A stretch of 46,312 bases of DNA from an uncultured Lachnospiraceae bacterium. Its GTDB lineage: Bacteria > Bacillota > Clostridia > Lachnospirales > Lachnospiraceae. Position numbers and translations under genes: made by a program. The stretch lies in the NCBI GenBank assembly GCA_947630855.1, contig CANRJF010000008.1, positions 1-46,312 on the forward strand, in the 5' to 3' direction. Of this stretch, positions 29,184 to 38,190 are shown one piece after another (position 1 is the stretch's first letter; every line of letters begins with the position of its first letter). Below the pieces are notes generated by a model that did not search any database, was not told the origin of the DNA, and was given only the letters and a program-made list of their open reading frames with translations.

Positions 29184-29397
29184 TTTCCCGCATCTCCCTC
29201 ATATATTCCTCAACATTCTCTCCTCTCTTACTAGGCATTCTGAAACTCTCCCAATCAATCGGCGGCTTTTGTTTCTGCCGTTTCTTACCATACTCCAACA
29301 TGGTTACAATTACTTCTGTCCCATCATACTCCTGTATATTATCATCTTCTATCACAACAGTATTTCCTCTTACAATCCCTTTGACCTGTGATAACAC
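29170..29397 (-). CDS. Antitoxin of the PIN-domain pair (AbrB/VapB-like)
   Basis: A 75-residue protein. Residues 1-35 (VKGIVRGNTVVIEDDNIQEYDG) resemble a short beta-rich antitoxin DNA-binding fold with a V-x-G-x-V-x-G-N-x-V pattern; the charged C-terminal half would wrap the toxin. It starts with GTG at 29397, backed by AGGAGG eight bases upstream. The gene overlaps the PIN toxin gene, so the two are translated together; it likely represses its own promoter (29451-29479). Confidence 0.75.
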   Translation of the reverse strand: MLSQVKGIVRGNTVVIEDDNIQEYDGTEVIVTMLEYGKKRQKQKPPIDWESFRMPSKRGENVEEYMREMRENDRM

Positions 29398-29450
29398 AAT
29401 AACCGCCTCCTATATTATTGATTTTCTATACTTCTTTTACTCTATTAATA

Positions 29451-29479
29451 ATTATATTATTCCAAACATTTAAAAGCAA
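29451..29479 (-). promoter_or_regulatory. Promoter of the PIN toxin-antitoxin pair
   Basis: On the minus strand TTGCTT (29479-29474), 17 bp, TATAAT (29456-29451). It lies downstream of the etfA terminator, so the pair is transcribed independently of the butyrate genes. Confidence 0.65.
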
Positions 29480-29496
29480 GGATAAGTTATATCCAT

Positions 29497-29535
29497 AAAA
29501 AAGAGCAGAGTACATATTTCTACATACTCTACTCT
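29497..29535 (-). terminator. Terminator of the thl-hbd-bcd-etfBA genes
   Basis: On the minus strand AGAGTAGAGTA (29535-29525) pairs with TACTCTGCTCT (29512-29502), one mismatch, followed by six T (29502-29497). It lies about 60 bp after the etfA stop. Confidence 0.88.
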
Positions 29536-29596
29536 TTGGACAATTCAGATTCAAATAACTTTAAAATAATCAAACAATCATTATAAATTTTTTAAC

Positions 29597-30640
29597 TTAT
29601 CCTAACTCAGCCTTCAATGCTGCTGTCAAAGCCGGAACGATTTTATTCAAATCCCCGACAATACCATAATCAGCCACATCAAAGATAGGAGCATCCTCGT
29701 CTTTGTTGATTGCGATAATGATATCGGACTCTTCCATACCTGCCACATGCTGAATTGCTCCGGAGATACCGATTGCAAAATATACATTAGGACGTACTGT
29801 CTTACCTGTCTGTCCTACCTGGACATCCTGAGGTTTCCAGCCGTTCTCAACAACTGCACGGGAGCAGCTAACGGTTCCACCAAGCACATCTGCCAAATCC
29901 TGAAGAATCTTAAAGTTCTCTGCGGAGCCCACACCACGTCCGCCGGATACTAAAATCTTAGCTTCCATAATGTTCTCGGTATTCTTTACAGCCTTTACGA
30001 TATTTAAGATTTCTACATATTTATGGTCTGGCGTAAATCCTGGATTGTACTCCACAATATTAGCCTTTGCCCCTTTAATTGGCTCAATTTTCTGCATAAC
30101 GCCGGGACGAACGGTAGCCATCTGAGGACGGTTATCCGGGCAGGCGATGGTAGCGATGGTATTGCCGCCAAATGCAGGACGGGTCATAAGCAGCTGGTTG
30201 TGCTTCTGCTCGTTCTCTTTTCCCGGAACAGGATTCAACGGGAAATCACCAATCTCAAGCACTGTACAGTCTGCGGTAAGACCTGTCTTAACACGGGCAG
30301 ATACCCTTGGGCCAAGGTCACGTCCGATAGCCGTAGCGCCAACCAACATGATTTCCGGCTTGTATTCATTGATTACAGATGCTAATGCATGTGTGTATGG
30401 CTCTGTCCTGTAATCTTTTAATTCCGGGTCATCCACAACGATTACCTTGTCAGCGCCGTACTCTGCTAACTGGTCTGCAAGTCCTTTTACTCCGGAACCG
30501 ATTAATACTGCTGTTACCTCAGTATTTAAGTCTTTTGCCAAGTCTTTGCCTTTTCCAAGCAATTCAAATGCAACGCCATCTAATACGTTGTCTACCTGCT
30601 GTGCAAAGACAAATACTCCTTTATATTCTTCTAAACCCAT
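29597..30640 (-). CDS. etfA: Electron transfer flavoprotein subunit alpha
   Basis: A 347-residue EtfA with the C-terminal FAD-binding domain (VSGGRGVGS, VGQTGKTVRPNVYFAIGISGAIQHVAGM, here about residues 230-310, given in parts). With EtfB it carries electrons to and from butyryl-CoA dehydrogenase; in Clostridia the Bcd-Etf complex couples crotonyl-CoA reduction by NADH to ferredoxin reduction (electron bifurcation). Order bcd-etfB-etfA and spacing (74 bp after etfB) support this. It is the last gene before the terminator at 29497-29535. Confidence 0.96.
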   Translation of the reverse strand: MGLEEYKGVFVFAQQVDNVLDGVAFELLGKGKDLAKDLNTEVTAVLIGSGVKGLADQLAEYGADKVIVVDDPELKDYRTEPYTHALASVINEYKPEIMLVGATAIGRDLGPRVSARVKTGLTADCTVLEIGDFPLNPVPGKENEQKHNQLLMTRPAFGGNTIATIACPDNRPQMATVRPGVMQKIEPIKGAKANIVEYNPGFTPDHKYVEILNIVKAVKNTENIMEAKILVSGGRGVGSAENFKILQDLADVLGGTVSCSRAVVENGWKPQDVQVGQTGKTVRPNVYFAIGISGAIQHVAGMEESDIIIAINKDEDAPIFDVADYGIVGDLNKIVPALTAALKAELG

Positions 30641-30714
30641 TATTGTTCACCACTTTCCTTATTTTAGACGGTTAATCCGTATTTTTTTGTAACTGTTGTG
30701 CAAATCCAAAAGGA

Positions 30715-31506
30715 TTAAATCACATGTTTCTCTTTTAATTTACCCATGATATAAGCTACTGACTCTTCTGCATCCAGGGTAACCTTCTCGCCGGCTCCTT
30801 TACGCACTTTGTCGGATGCCTTTGCAATCTTGGTAGGAGAACCTGCCAGACCGATGTTAGCATCATCCAAATCTTTTAAGTCAGCTCTGCCCCATACGGT
30901 AACTTCTTTGTCATATGCATCGAAAATTCCGCCTGGTGTCATATAACGAGGCTCATTCAGTTCAGAAAGGGCTGTAATTAAGCAAGGCATTTTTACCTTT
31001 AATTCATGATATCTGTCCTCATACTGACGCTGTACAATTACATAGTCACCGTCAATCTTAATGTCCTGTGCATAGGAAATAACAGGAATATCAAGATGCT
31101 CGGAAATCTGCGGGCCTACCTGTGCGGTATCGCCGTCAATTGCCTGACGTCCTGTGATAATCAAATCATACTCCAAATTGCGGATTGCTGCTGCAATCGT
31201 GCTGGATGTAGCCCATGTGTCGGCTCCTCCTAATACTCTGTCTGTTACAAGGATTCCCTTGTCAGCTCCCATTGCCATAGCTTCACGCAGCACTTCGTCA
31301 GCCTTTGGAAGACCCATGGTAACAACGGTTACCTCTGCTCCATACTGCTCTTTTAATCTAAGGGCTGCTTCCAGTCCTGCTTTGTCATCCGGGTTCATGA
31401 TGGTAAGCATTGCAGCTCTGTTTAATGTACCGTCCGGGTTAAATTTAACGCCGCCTTTTGTATCAGGTACCTGTTTTACACATACAACTATTTTCACGGT
31501 ATTCAC
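30715..31506 (-). CDS. etfB: Electron transfer flavoprotein subunit beta
   Basis: A 263-residue EtfB (IVVCVKQVPDTKGGVKF at the start, DLIITGRQAIDGDTAQVGPQ in the middle). In bifurcating Etf proteins this subunit holds the FAD where NADH electrons split. Context with bcd and etfA points to the butyryl-CoA dehydrogenase complex. It lies 38 bp after bcd. Confidence 0.96.
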   Translation of the reverse strand: MNTVKIVVCVKQVPDTKGGVKFNPDGTLNRAAMLTIMNPDDKAGLEAALRLKEQYGAEVTVVTMGLPKADEVLREAMAMGADKGILVTDRVLGGADTWATSSTIAAAIRNLEYDLIITGRQAIDGDTAQVGPQISEHLDIPVISYAQDIKIDGDYVIVQRQYEDRYHELKVKMPCLITALSELNEPRYMTPGGIFDAYDKEVTVWGRADLKDLDDANIGLAGSPTKIAKASDKVRKGAGEKVTLDAEESVAYIMGKLKEKHVI

Positions 31507-31544
31507 TCCTTATAATATATTTTTTCGCTTTGCTGGAATCACGT

Positions 31545-32699
31545 CTATTTCAGTAATGCACCAGAAATAACCATTCTCTGAACTTCGGATGTTCCTTCGT
31601 AAATCTCTGTAATCTTAGCATCACGCATCATACGCTCTACATCATACTCTCTGATGTATCCATATCCGCCGAAGAGCTGAACACATCTTGTAGTAACATC
31701 CATAGCAGTCTCAGCGGCAAACAGTTTAGCTTTTGCAGCTTCAACGGAATAAACTTTCTGGGTAGCTTTAGCCATAGCAGCCCTGTAAACTAAGAATTTG
31801 GCAGCGTCTATCTTAGCAGCCATATCAGCAAGCTGGAACTGGGTATTCTGCTGTGCAGAAATAGCACGTCCAAACTGTTTTCTCTCTTTGGTGTAAGCAA
31901 TAGTTGCCTCCAATGCGCCTTCTGCAAGTCCGAGAGCCTGTGCGGCAATACCGATACGTCCGCCGTCAAGGGTATGCATTGCAATGGGGAATCCTTTTCC
32001 TTCCGGCCCTAACAGATTCTCTTTGGGAATCCTGCAGTCCTCGAAGATTAATTCGTAGGTGGAAGAACCGCGGATACCCATCTTCTTCTCTTTTGTACCG
32101 AAGGAGAAGCCCGGAGCCCCTTTATCTACAATAAATGCGGAGAAGTTCTTTTTCTTTCTTCCCCTCTTGTCCTCTGTTACACTGGTAATAGCGATTACAA
32201 TATAAACATCTGCCTCTTTACCGTTGGTGATAAAGCATTTGCTTCCGTTTAATACCCACTGGTCACCGTCTAAAACAGCTTTTGTCTGGCAGCCCTGTGC
32301 ATCCGTACCGGCACCCGGCTCTGTCAGTGCAAATGCGCCTAACTTCTCCCCTGTTGCAAGGGCACGTACATATGTATTCTTCTGTTCCTCAGTACCGTAT
32401 GTAAGAATCGGGTCTATGCAGAGAGATGTATGTGCAGATACAATAACGCCTGTGGTACCGCATACTTTAGACAGCTCCTCCACACACATAATATAAGTCA
32501 ATGGGTCGCATCCCTGTCCGCCGTATTCCTTTGGAACCGGGATTCCCATGAATCCTAACTTCTGCATTTTTTCCACTGTTCCTCTTGGGAATTTCTCAGT
32601 TTCGTCTACTTCCTGAGCCAGAGGTTTTACTTCTTTCTCGGCGAACTCTTTAAATAAAGCTCTCGCCATTTCATGTTTTTTATCTAAACCGAAATCCAT
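31545..32699 (-). CDS. bcd: Butyryl-CoA dehydrogenase
   Basis: A 384-residue short-chain acyl-CoA dehydrogenase. The catalytic glutamate is in the C-terminal IYEGTSEVQ stretch, and FGGYGY and the FAD motifs (ALTEPGAGTDA, WVLNGSKCFITNG) are normal. It reduces crotonyl-CoA to butyryl-CoA with EtfAB. Placed between hbd (93-bp gap) and etfB. The acyl-CoA family is broad, but the neighbours make the butyrate role very likely. Confidence 0.94.
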   Translation of the reverse strand: MDFGLDKKHEMARALFKEFAEKEVKPLAQEVDETEKFPRGTVEKMQKLGFMGIPVPKEYGGQGCDPLTYIMCVEELSKVCGTTGVIVSAHTSLCIDPILTYGTEEQKNTYVRALATGEKLGAFALTEPGAGTDAQGCQTKAVLDGDQWVLNGSKCFITNGKEADVYIVIAITSVTEDKRGRKKKNFSAFIVDKGAPGFSFGTKEKKMGIRGSSTYELIFEDCRIPKENLLGPEGKGFPIAMHTLDGGRIGIAAQALGLAEGALEATIAYTKERKQFGRAISAQQNTQFQLADMAAKIDAAKFLVYRAAMAKATQKVYSVEAAKAKLFAAETAMDVTTRCVQLFGGYGYIREYDVERMMRDAKITEIYEGTSEVQRMVISGALLK

Positions 32700-32792
32700 G
32701 ATTACTATTCCTCCATGTCTAATATTTTACGTATCTGTTCAGTCCCCTCACAGATGAACAGTTACTGTTTTACAAAATAAATCATCCAACCA

Positions 32793-33665
32793 TTACTGAG
32801 CGTCAACCGGTGTCTTTGTACGGTCTGCATTGTAAATGTAGAAGCCTTTTCCGCTCTTAGCGCCAAGGTTGCCGCCGCGAACCATCTTGCGGATTAACGG
32901 GCATGCACGGTATTTGCTGTCGCCTGTCTCATTGTAAAGCACATCCATAATTGCAAGGCAGATATCAAGGCCGATAAAATCACCTAACTCCAAGGGCCCC
33001 ATGGGATGGTTTGCGCCCAGCTTCATAGCGGTGTCAATGCCGGCGATATCGGAAACACCTTCCATTTTAATAAATGCTGCTTCGTTAATCATTGGGATTA
33101 AGATACGGTTTACAACAAATCCTGCTGCTTCATTTACCTGTACAGGCGTCTTGCCGATTTCTTCGGAAATCTTCTTGATGGCATCCACCGTTGCAGCCGG
33201 AGTATTTACACCTGCGATAACTTCGATTAATTTCATACGGTCAGCAGGATTAAAGAAATGCATACCAATCATAGGACGGCTTAATCCGTTTCCAATCTCG
33301 GTAATAGAAAGGCTGGATGTGTTGGAAGCAAAGATACACTCAGGTTTTACAATCTTGTCTAACTCTGAGAATGTAGTCTTTTTCACCTGCATATCCTCAA
33401 ATGCAGCTTCCACGATTAAATCACAGTCTTTGCAAAGGTCTTCTTTTAAGCCCGGTGTGATTTTTGCAAGGATTCCGTCCACTTTATCCTGTGTCATTTT
33501 TCCTTTTTCCACAAGCCTTGCATAGCCCTTCTGAATCTTGGCCTTTCCATTGTCCGCCCACTCCTGCTTGATGTCGCAGAGTGCAACTTCATATCCGTCA
33601 ACCTGAGCAAATGCTTTGGCAATTCCCTGTCCCATGGTTCCTGCACCGATAACTCCTACTTTCAT
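32793..33665 (-). CDS. hbd: 3-hydroxybutyryl-CoA dehydrogenase
   Basis: A 290-residue NAD(P)-dependent enzyme with the Rossmann motif GAGTMGQGIA (7-16) and the catalytic His in GMHFFNPADRM. It reduces acetoacetyl-CoA to 3-hydroxybutyryl-CoA. It follows thl by 124 bp. The next enzyme of the path, crotonase (crt), is not found between hbd and bcd or elsewhere in the window. Confidence 0.95.
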   Translation of the reverse strand: MKVGVIGAGTMGQGIAKAFAQVDGYEVALCDIKQEWADNGKAKIQKGYARLVEKGKMTQDKVDGILAKITPGLKEDLCKDCDLIVEAAFEDMQVKKTTFSELDKIVKPECIFASNTSSLSITEIGNGLSRPMIGMHFFNPADRMKLIEVIAGVNTPAATVDAIKKISEEIGKTPVQVNEAAGFVVNRILIPMINEAAFIKMEGVSDIAGIDTAMKLGANHPMGPLELGDFIGLDICLAIMDVLYNETGDSKYRACPLIRKMVRGGNLGAKSGKGFYIYNADRTKTPVDAQ

Positions 33666-33789
33666 TGTAGTTCCTCCTTGTTTTATATTTTATATCTTTT
33701 TTATACTTACAATGGGGCCGTCATGAAACAGGGAAAACTCCTCCGTTCCATAACGTCCCTTTCCTGTCAAAACTTAATTATGTATCTGA

Positions 33790-34974
33790 TTAGTACTTCT
33801 CAACGATGGTTGCGCATCCCATTCCACCGCCGATACATAAGGTAGCAAGACCTCTGTTTGAGCCTCTCTTCTGCATCTCATACAACAGGGTAACTAAGAT
33901 ACGGCATCCGCTGGCTCCTACCGGATGTCCAAGGGCAATAGCGCCGCCGTTTACATTTACTTTGCTCATATCAAAGTTCAAATCTCTTGCCACTGCAATA
34001 GACTGGGCAGCAAATGCCTCGTTTGCCTCAACCAAATCGATATCGTCAATGGTAAATCCTGTTCTCTCAAATACTTTCCTTGTAGCTGCAACAGGCCCAA
34101 CACCCATAATGCTTGGATCAACTCCGCCTAAAGCTCCTGCAATCCATGTAGCCATTGGTTTTACGCCAAGTTCTTTTGCTTTCTCTTCGCTCATAACAAC
34201 GATTGCTGCTGCACCGTCGTTGATACCGGAAGCGTTGCCTGCCGTTACAAGTCCGCCCTCTTTGCCGGAAGCGCATTTTAATTTAGCTAAAGCCTCCATT
34301 GTGCTGCCTGCACGGGGTCCTTCATCCTTGGTAAACATAACGGTTTCTTTCTTAACTTTTACGGGAACCGGAACGATTTCATCATCAAATTTGCCTTCGT
34401 TCTGTGCTTTCTCGCATTTATTCTGGCTGTTTACGGAAAACTCATCCAGCTCTTCACGTGTAATGCCATATTTATCACATACGTTCTCTGCGGTAATCAT
34501 CATATGGTAGTGGTTGAATGCATCTGTCAATGCATCGTTTACCATGGTATCGATGATGGTCGCATTGTTCATACGATATCCAAAACGAGCTTTTGTCATT
34601 GCATATGGAGCCATGGACATGTTCTCCATACCGCCGGCAACTACGATATCTGCCTGGTCAGCCATAATCATGTTAGCAGCTTCATTTACACATTTCAAAC
34701 CGGAACCGCAGACAACGTTTAAAGTAAATGCCGGTATCTCAACCGGTAAACCGGCTTTAATGGAAGCCTGACGTGCAACGTTCTGTCCCTGTGCAGCCTG
34801 GATTACACAACCCATCATAACTTCATCTACCTGCTCCGGCTTTACGCCTGCACGGTTTAATGCCTCTTTGATTACGATAGCTCCTAAATCAGCAGCCGGA
34901 GTGTTGCTTAAAGCTCCGCCCATTTTTCCGATTGCTGTACGGCATGCGCCTGCTAAAACTACTTTCTTTGCCAT
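33790..34974 (-). CDS. thl: Acetyl-CoA C-acetyltransferase (thiolase)
   Basis: A 394-residue thiolase condensing two acetyl-CoA to acetoacetyl-CoA. The nucleophilic cysteine is in [11 protein letters not shown], and the C-terminal signature stretches [18 protein letters not shown] and CIGGGMGCA are intact. It is the first gene of the butyryl-CoA pathway cluster, with GGAG before the ATG at 34974, a promoter at 35072-35100 and a Rex-type operator in the leader. Confidence 0.96.
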   Translation of the reverse strand: MAKKVVLAGACRTAIGKMGGALSNTPAADLGAIVIKEALNRAGVKPEQVDEVMMGCVIQAAQGQNVARQASIKAGLPVEIPAFTLNVVCGSGLKCVNEAANMIMADQADIVVAGGMENMSMAPYAMTKARFGYRMNNATIIDTMVNDALTDAFNHYHMMITAENVCDKYGITREELDEFSVNSQNKCEKAQNEGKFDDEIVPVPVKVKKETVMFTKDEGPRAGSTMEALAKLKCASGKEGGLVTAGNASGINDGAAAIVVMSEEKAKELGVKPMATWIAGALGGVDPSIMGVGPVAATRKVFERTGFTIDDIDLVEANEAFAAQSIAVARDLNFDMSKVNVNGGAIALGHPVGASGCRILVTLLYEMQKRGSNRGLATLCIGGGMGCATIVEKY

Positions 34975-35009
34975 TTTCTCGTCTCCTTATCATTCTTGAT
35001 TGTTCTAAG

Positions 35010-35027
35010 CTGTTAATTTTTTAACAA
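35010..35027. promoter_or_regulatory. Rex-type redox operator upstream of thl
   Basis: CTGTTAATTTTTTAACAA matches the Rex consensus TTGTTAANNNNTTAACAA at all but one defined position. It lies between the thl promoter and the ribosome site, where binding would block elongation. Rex releases DNA when NADH is high and is known to control butyrate and fermentation genes in Clostridia. Confidence 0.8.
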
Positions 35028-35071
35028 ACTTATGGAAAAAAATAAAAACTATGAACTGCTTGTACTTTAAA

Positions 35072-35100
35072 AGAATAGCATATTTCCCCTGCCATTGCAA
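35072..35100 (-). promoter_or_regulatory. Promoter of the thl-hbd-bcd-etfBA cluster
   Basis: On the minus strand TTGCAA (35100-35095), 17 bp, TATTCT (35077-35072), about 95 bp before the thl start codon; the leader holds the Rex-type operator. Confidence 0.65.
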
Positions 35101-35137
35101 GGATTAAATTGTTAATATTGTCTAAATTTTTCTTGTC

Positions 35138-35599
35138 CTATTTCCCATAAATGTCAATAATGCCTACCAAAAACAGGAAAAACACTTCCCACAGAGGGTA
35201 TAAAACATTGAAAATTCCCCAGGAACCATCTAAAATTCCGCCAATCTGCTGTACAATAAACATTGCAGCCCCCGCTTTCACACAGAATTTTATCATATAT
35301 TCCCTGCGCACCGCCTGAATCCGTCGTTTCGCCACGGGCATCCACTTTAATTTTTCGTAAATGGAAATGCTCTTCCCCTCTTCCACACAGGTAAGATAGG
35401 GGGCAAGATGGCAGTGCATTCCCCAGATAAGAAGGAGCAGCGGATTAATGCTGGTACGCACAATTTCTGTTTTATCAATGGGAATAAACATTGTGCATAT
35501 GCCCAATGTTGTCAGCAAAATAGTGATAAACCGGTACATAAGAAAATAATAAGAATTTTGTTTTTTCCATTCCAAATCAAATGCTTTTACGGCTTCCAT
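35138..35599 (-). CDS. Four-helix membrane protein of the GntR-ABC operon
   Basis: A 153-residue membrane protein that I do not recognise as a named family. About four membrane helices can be seen (roughly 19-40, 50-70, 108-125, 130-150), with a basic cytoplasmic stretch (KRRIQAVRREY) between them. It overlaps the ATPase gene upstream by 13 bp and is the last gene of the operon, so it is probably the membrane partner of that ATPase. No signal peptide and no catalytic motif. Confidence 0.6.
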   Translation of the reverse strand: MEAVKAFDLEWKKQNSYYFLMYRFITILLTTLGICTMFIPIDKTEIVRTSINPLLLLIWGMHCHLAPYLTCVEEGKSISIYEKLKWMPVAKRRIQAVRREYMIKFCVKAGAAMFIVQQIGGILDGSWGIFNVLYPLWEVFFLFLVGIIDIYGK

Positions 35600-36240
35600 T
35601 CCCCTGCCTCCTTTACCGATTCTATGGCTCCCTCAGAAATCCTCACCACATAATCCATATGCCGCGTAACTTCCTCTTCAATGTGGGTACTCATTAAAAT
35701 TGCCGCATCTTCTCTGGCTATCATCTCATGAATCAGCCGGAAAAAATCTTTTTTGTACACTGGGTCCATGCCCGCAGTGGCTTCGTCCAGAAGAAAAAGC
35801 CTGCTGCCGTGGGACAATGCAAAGGCAAGCTGGAATTTTATAAATTCCCCCACGGAAAGTCCTTTTAAGGGCGTGCCAAAAGAAACCCCGAACTCCTTCA
35901 TTTTTTCTATAAAACAATCCCTGTTAAATTCCCGATAAAAGCCTGCCAGAAAATCCGCATTCTGCATGCCGTTAAAATTCTGAAAGAACTGCTGTTCCCT
36001 GGAAATAAAACCGATTTTCTGCAAAATCTCCCGGCGGTTTTCTGCCAGAACCATCCCGCCTGCTAAAATATCCCCCTCATACCGGGCATATTCTTCCATC
36101 ACCAGACTAAATAACGTGGTTTTTCCGGCGCCGTTTTCCCCCACAAGCCCTGTGATAAACCCTTCCGGCACGGAAAATGTAATATCTTTTAAGACAAACC
36201 CTTTTTTCTTTGCAGTTACATGGGAAAATTCCAAATCCAT
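35587..36240 (-). CDS. ABC transporter ATP-binding protein (second of the operon)
   Basis: A 217-residue ABC ATPase with Walker A GENGAGKTT (34-42), a variant signature LSVGEFIKF in place of LSGGQ, and Walker B LFLLDEATAGMD. The start is the ATG at 36240 with AGGAGG five bases upstream; the in-frame codon at 36297 would overlap gntR. The variant signature is shared with the other ATPase of the operon (LSTGEYLKF), so both belong to the same YtrB-like branch. It lies between the GntR regulator and a small membrane protein. Confidence 0.88.
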   Translation of the reverse strand: MDLEFSHVTAKKKGFVLKDITFSVPEGFITGLVGENGAGKTTLFSLVMEEYARYEGDILAGGMVLAENRREILQKIGFISREQQFFQNFNGMQNADFLAGFYREFNRDCFIEKMKEFGVSFGTPLKGLSVGEFIKFQLAFALSHGSRLFLLDEATAGMDPVYKKDFFRLIHEMIAREDAAILMSTHIEEEVTRHMDYVVRISEGAIESVKEAGEWKP

Positions 36241-36293
36241 ATCTTCCTCCTTCCGGCAAATATGCCACAGTTGTCTGTAAAACCGGATTTTCC

Positions 36294-36659
36294 TCAATAC
36301 AGCTCCACCACCATGGACAGCACGTCTTTCCGGCTCATCCCTGCGCCTTTGCAGTCCTTTAGCAGCTCTTCCATGCGGTTTTCCAACAGCCTGTAATTTT
36401 TTTCCCGTAAATAGTCCCTGTTATTCTCGCACACATAAAATCCTTTTCCTGCCACGGAGCGGATAAGGTTTTCCTTTTCCAGCTCCTCATAAGCACGTTT
36501 TGTAGTGATAACGCTGATTTCCAGTTCACTTGCCAGGGCACGGATAGAGGGCATACCCTCCCCCGGAGATAATTCTCCTGTCAAAATGGCATTTCTCAAC
36601 TGGTTTACAATTTGTTCATAAATTGCCAGGGTTCCGTTTTGGTTAATAGTTATTTTCAT
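36294..36659 (-). CDS. GntR-family regulator, YtrA type
   Basis: A 121-residue regulator: an N-terminal winged helix (about 10-75, MPSIRALASELEISVITTKRAYEEL in the recognition part, here abbreviated) and only a short C-terminal dimerisation helix, the mark of the YtrA subfamily. YtrA proteins repress ABC transporter operons that respond to cell-wall antibiotics. It overlaps the permease gene by 17 bp. Its probable target is the 40-bp palindrome at 38191-38230 ahead of the operon. Confidence 0.88.
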   Translation of the reverse strand: MKITINQNGTLAIYEQIVNQLRNAILTGELSPGEGMPSIRALASELEISVITTKRAYEELEKENLIRSVAGKGFYVCENNRDYLREKNYRLLENRMEELLKDCKGAGMSRKDVLSMVVELY

Positions 36660-37332
36660 ACTGCACCGCCCCCTCCATAAGCCGGAGATAGAACCTTTTC
36701 CTCATTCCGAAAGCCAGCAATCCATGCAAAACTGTTACAAGTATCACAAAGCAATAATCAGATAAATCCATGTACGCCGTTTCCGGCAGATAAAACACGC
36801 CAAACATTTCCGCAACACCCAAAAATGCATTTGCAATATGCCAGGCTTCATATTCAAACGCCCCGCTCTTTTCGTTAAAAAAGGCTCCCCCCGGTTCCGG
36901 AGAACTGTAAATATTTGCACAGCTTAAAAAGAAAAACATCCATATACCCACAATAAGCAGATAAAAAGGAGACGCCGCCTTTAAAATCATCCATGCAATC
37001 CCCGATAAAATATAGATAAAAAGCGGCATAAACACTTTTAACAGGTAGCCCGTTTTCACATACTGCATTTTCTCTTCCCTTGTCAGCGGGCACAACAGCA
37101 AAGTTTTTTCCAGACGGCAGGGATACATACGGGAAATTACTGCGCCAAAGAACATTAAAAATATGACAGCAGCGCTGTTATAATCCAGATTTTCCCCCAT
37201 ACATGCAAAAATAACAATCCCGCAGTAACAAAAGATATCCGTCCCCTTCAATCTTTTTACCGCTTCTTTTACGCTGCTTTTATAATCTTTTATCACTAAA
37301 AAAAGAATATCTGCTTTTTCTCTCCCCGTCAT
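36643..37332 (-). CDS. Membrane subunit of the GntR-ABC operon
   Basis: A 229-residue membrane protein with about five or six hydrophobic helices (near 34-55, 55-70, 98-118, 120-140, 165-185, 190-212). It probably forms the channel of an ABC exporter with the ATPase gene upstream, which it overlaps by 4 bp (ATGA). I see no named family motif. It has no signal sequence. Confidence 0.65.
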   Translation of the reverse strand: MTGREKADILFLVIKDYKSSVKEAVKRLKGTDIFCYCGIVIFACMGENLDYNSAAVIFLMFFGAVISRMYPCRLEKTLLLCPLTREEKMQYVKTGYLLKVFMPLFIYILSGIAWMILKAASPFYLLIVGIWMFFFLSCANIYSSPEPGGAFFNEKSGAFEYEAWHIANAFLGVAEMFGVFYLPETAYMDLSDYCFVILVTVLHGLLAFGMRKRFYLRLMEGAVQYENNY

Positions 37333-38180
37333 AATTTTTTTCCTTTCAGCAAATAGTACATCAACTCTTCTAAGGTGGGATAAGACACTTCCAAAGCCCT
37401 GTCATAAAGGCTCCACCTGCCATGCTTTACCAGCGCTTTTGTGGCAAACTCCCCCTTTTCTTTATAAATAATGTTTTCCTTTGGCAGAAGGTTCACCTTA
37501 TACTCCTCCCCCGCCACCATGCGGTAGCTTTTATTTAAAGTCTCCCTGTCCATGGAAAAAAGAAGTTTTCCCCTGTCTAAAAAAGTGATATAGTCTGCAA
37601 TCTTGTCTAAATCCGAAGTCAGATGGGTGGCAAGGATTACACTGTGCTTTCCGTCTTTGATATAATCCGTGATAATATGAAGGAATCTGCTGCGGAACTT
37701 TGGGTCAAAGTTTGCCGTGGGCTCATCAAGAAGGAGCAGTTTGGGCTGGTGGGACAGGGCAAAGGCAAACTGAAATTTCAGGTATTCCCCTGTTGAAAGT
37801 TTTTTCTTTTTCTGCTCTTCCTTAAGTCCAAACTCCAGGCAGTAGTCCCGGAACATATCTTCCCTGTAATTCTCATAATATCTGCCGTACATCCTGGCGT
37901 TTTCCAGAAGGCTCATTTCCCCGAGAAATATGCCTTCTTCCGAAAGTACAAAGCCTATGTTATTTTTTATCTTTTTTTCATCCCGGGGGTAGGTTGTGCC
38001 AAAGAGCGTGATTTCCCCAGAATCCTGGTGATACAGTCCTGACAGGAGTTTTAACACTGTGGACTTTCCTGCCCCGTTTTTTCCTACAAGCCCCATTATA
38101 TAGCCTTCCGGCAGGGAAAAGGAGATATCCTGCAGATAAAACCCGCCCAGTTTTTTCTTTACATCCGTTACTTTTACCAT
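37329..38180 (-). CDS. ABC transporter ATP-binding protein (first of the GntR operon)
   Basis: A 283-residue ABC ATPase. Walker A GKNGAGKST is at 33-41, the signature is a variant LSTGEYLKF (128-136), Walker B LLLLDEPT (148-155). The C-terminal 65 residues are an added domain typical of YtrB/BcrA-like ATPases. It is the first gene of an operon with membrane protein, GntR regulator, second ATPase and second membrane protein, likely exporting or sensing an envelope-active compound. GGAGG lies five bases before the ATG and touches the operator palindrome. Confidence 0.9.
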   Translation of the reverse strand: MVKVTDVKKKLGGFYLQDISFSLPEGYIMGLVGKNGAGKSTVLKLLSGLYHQDSGEITLFGTTYPRDEKKIKNNIGFVLSEEGIFLGEMSLLENARMYGRYYENYREDMFRDYCLEFGLKEEQKKKKLSTGEYLKFQFAFALSHQPKLLLLDEPTANFDPKFRSRFLHIITDYIKDGKHSVILATHLTSDLDKIADYITFLDRGKLLFSMDRETLNKSYRMVAGEEYKVNLLPKENIIYKEKGEFATKALVKHGRWSLYDRALEVSYPTLEELMYYLLKGKKL

Positions 38181-38190
38181 GGCTTCCTCC

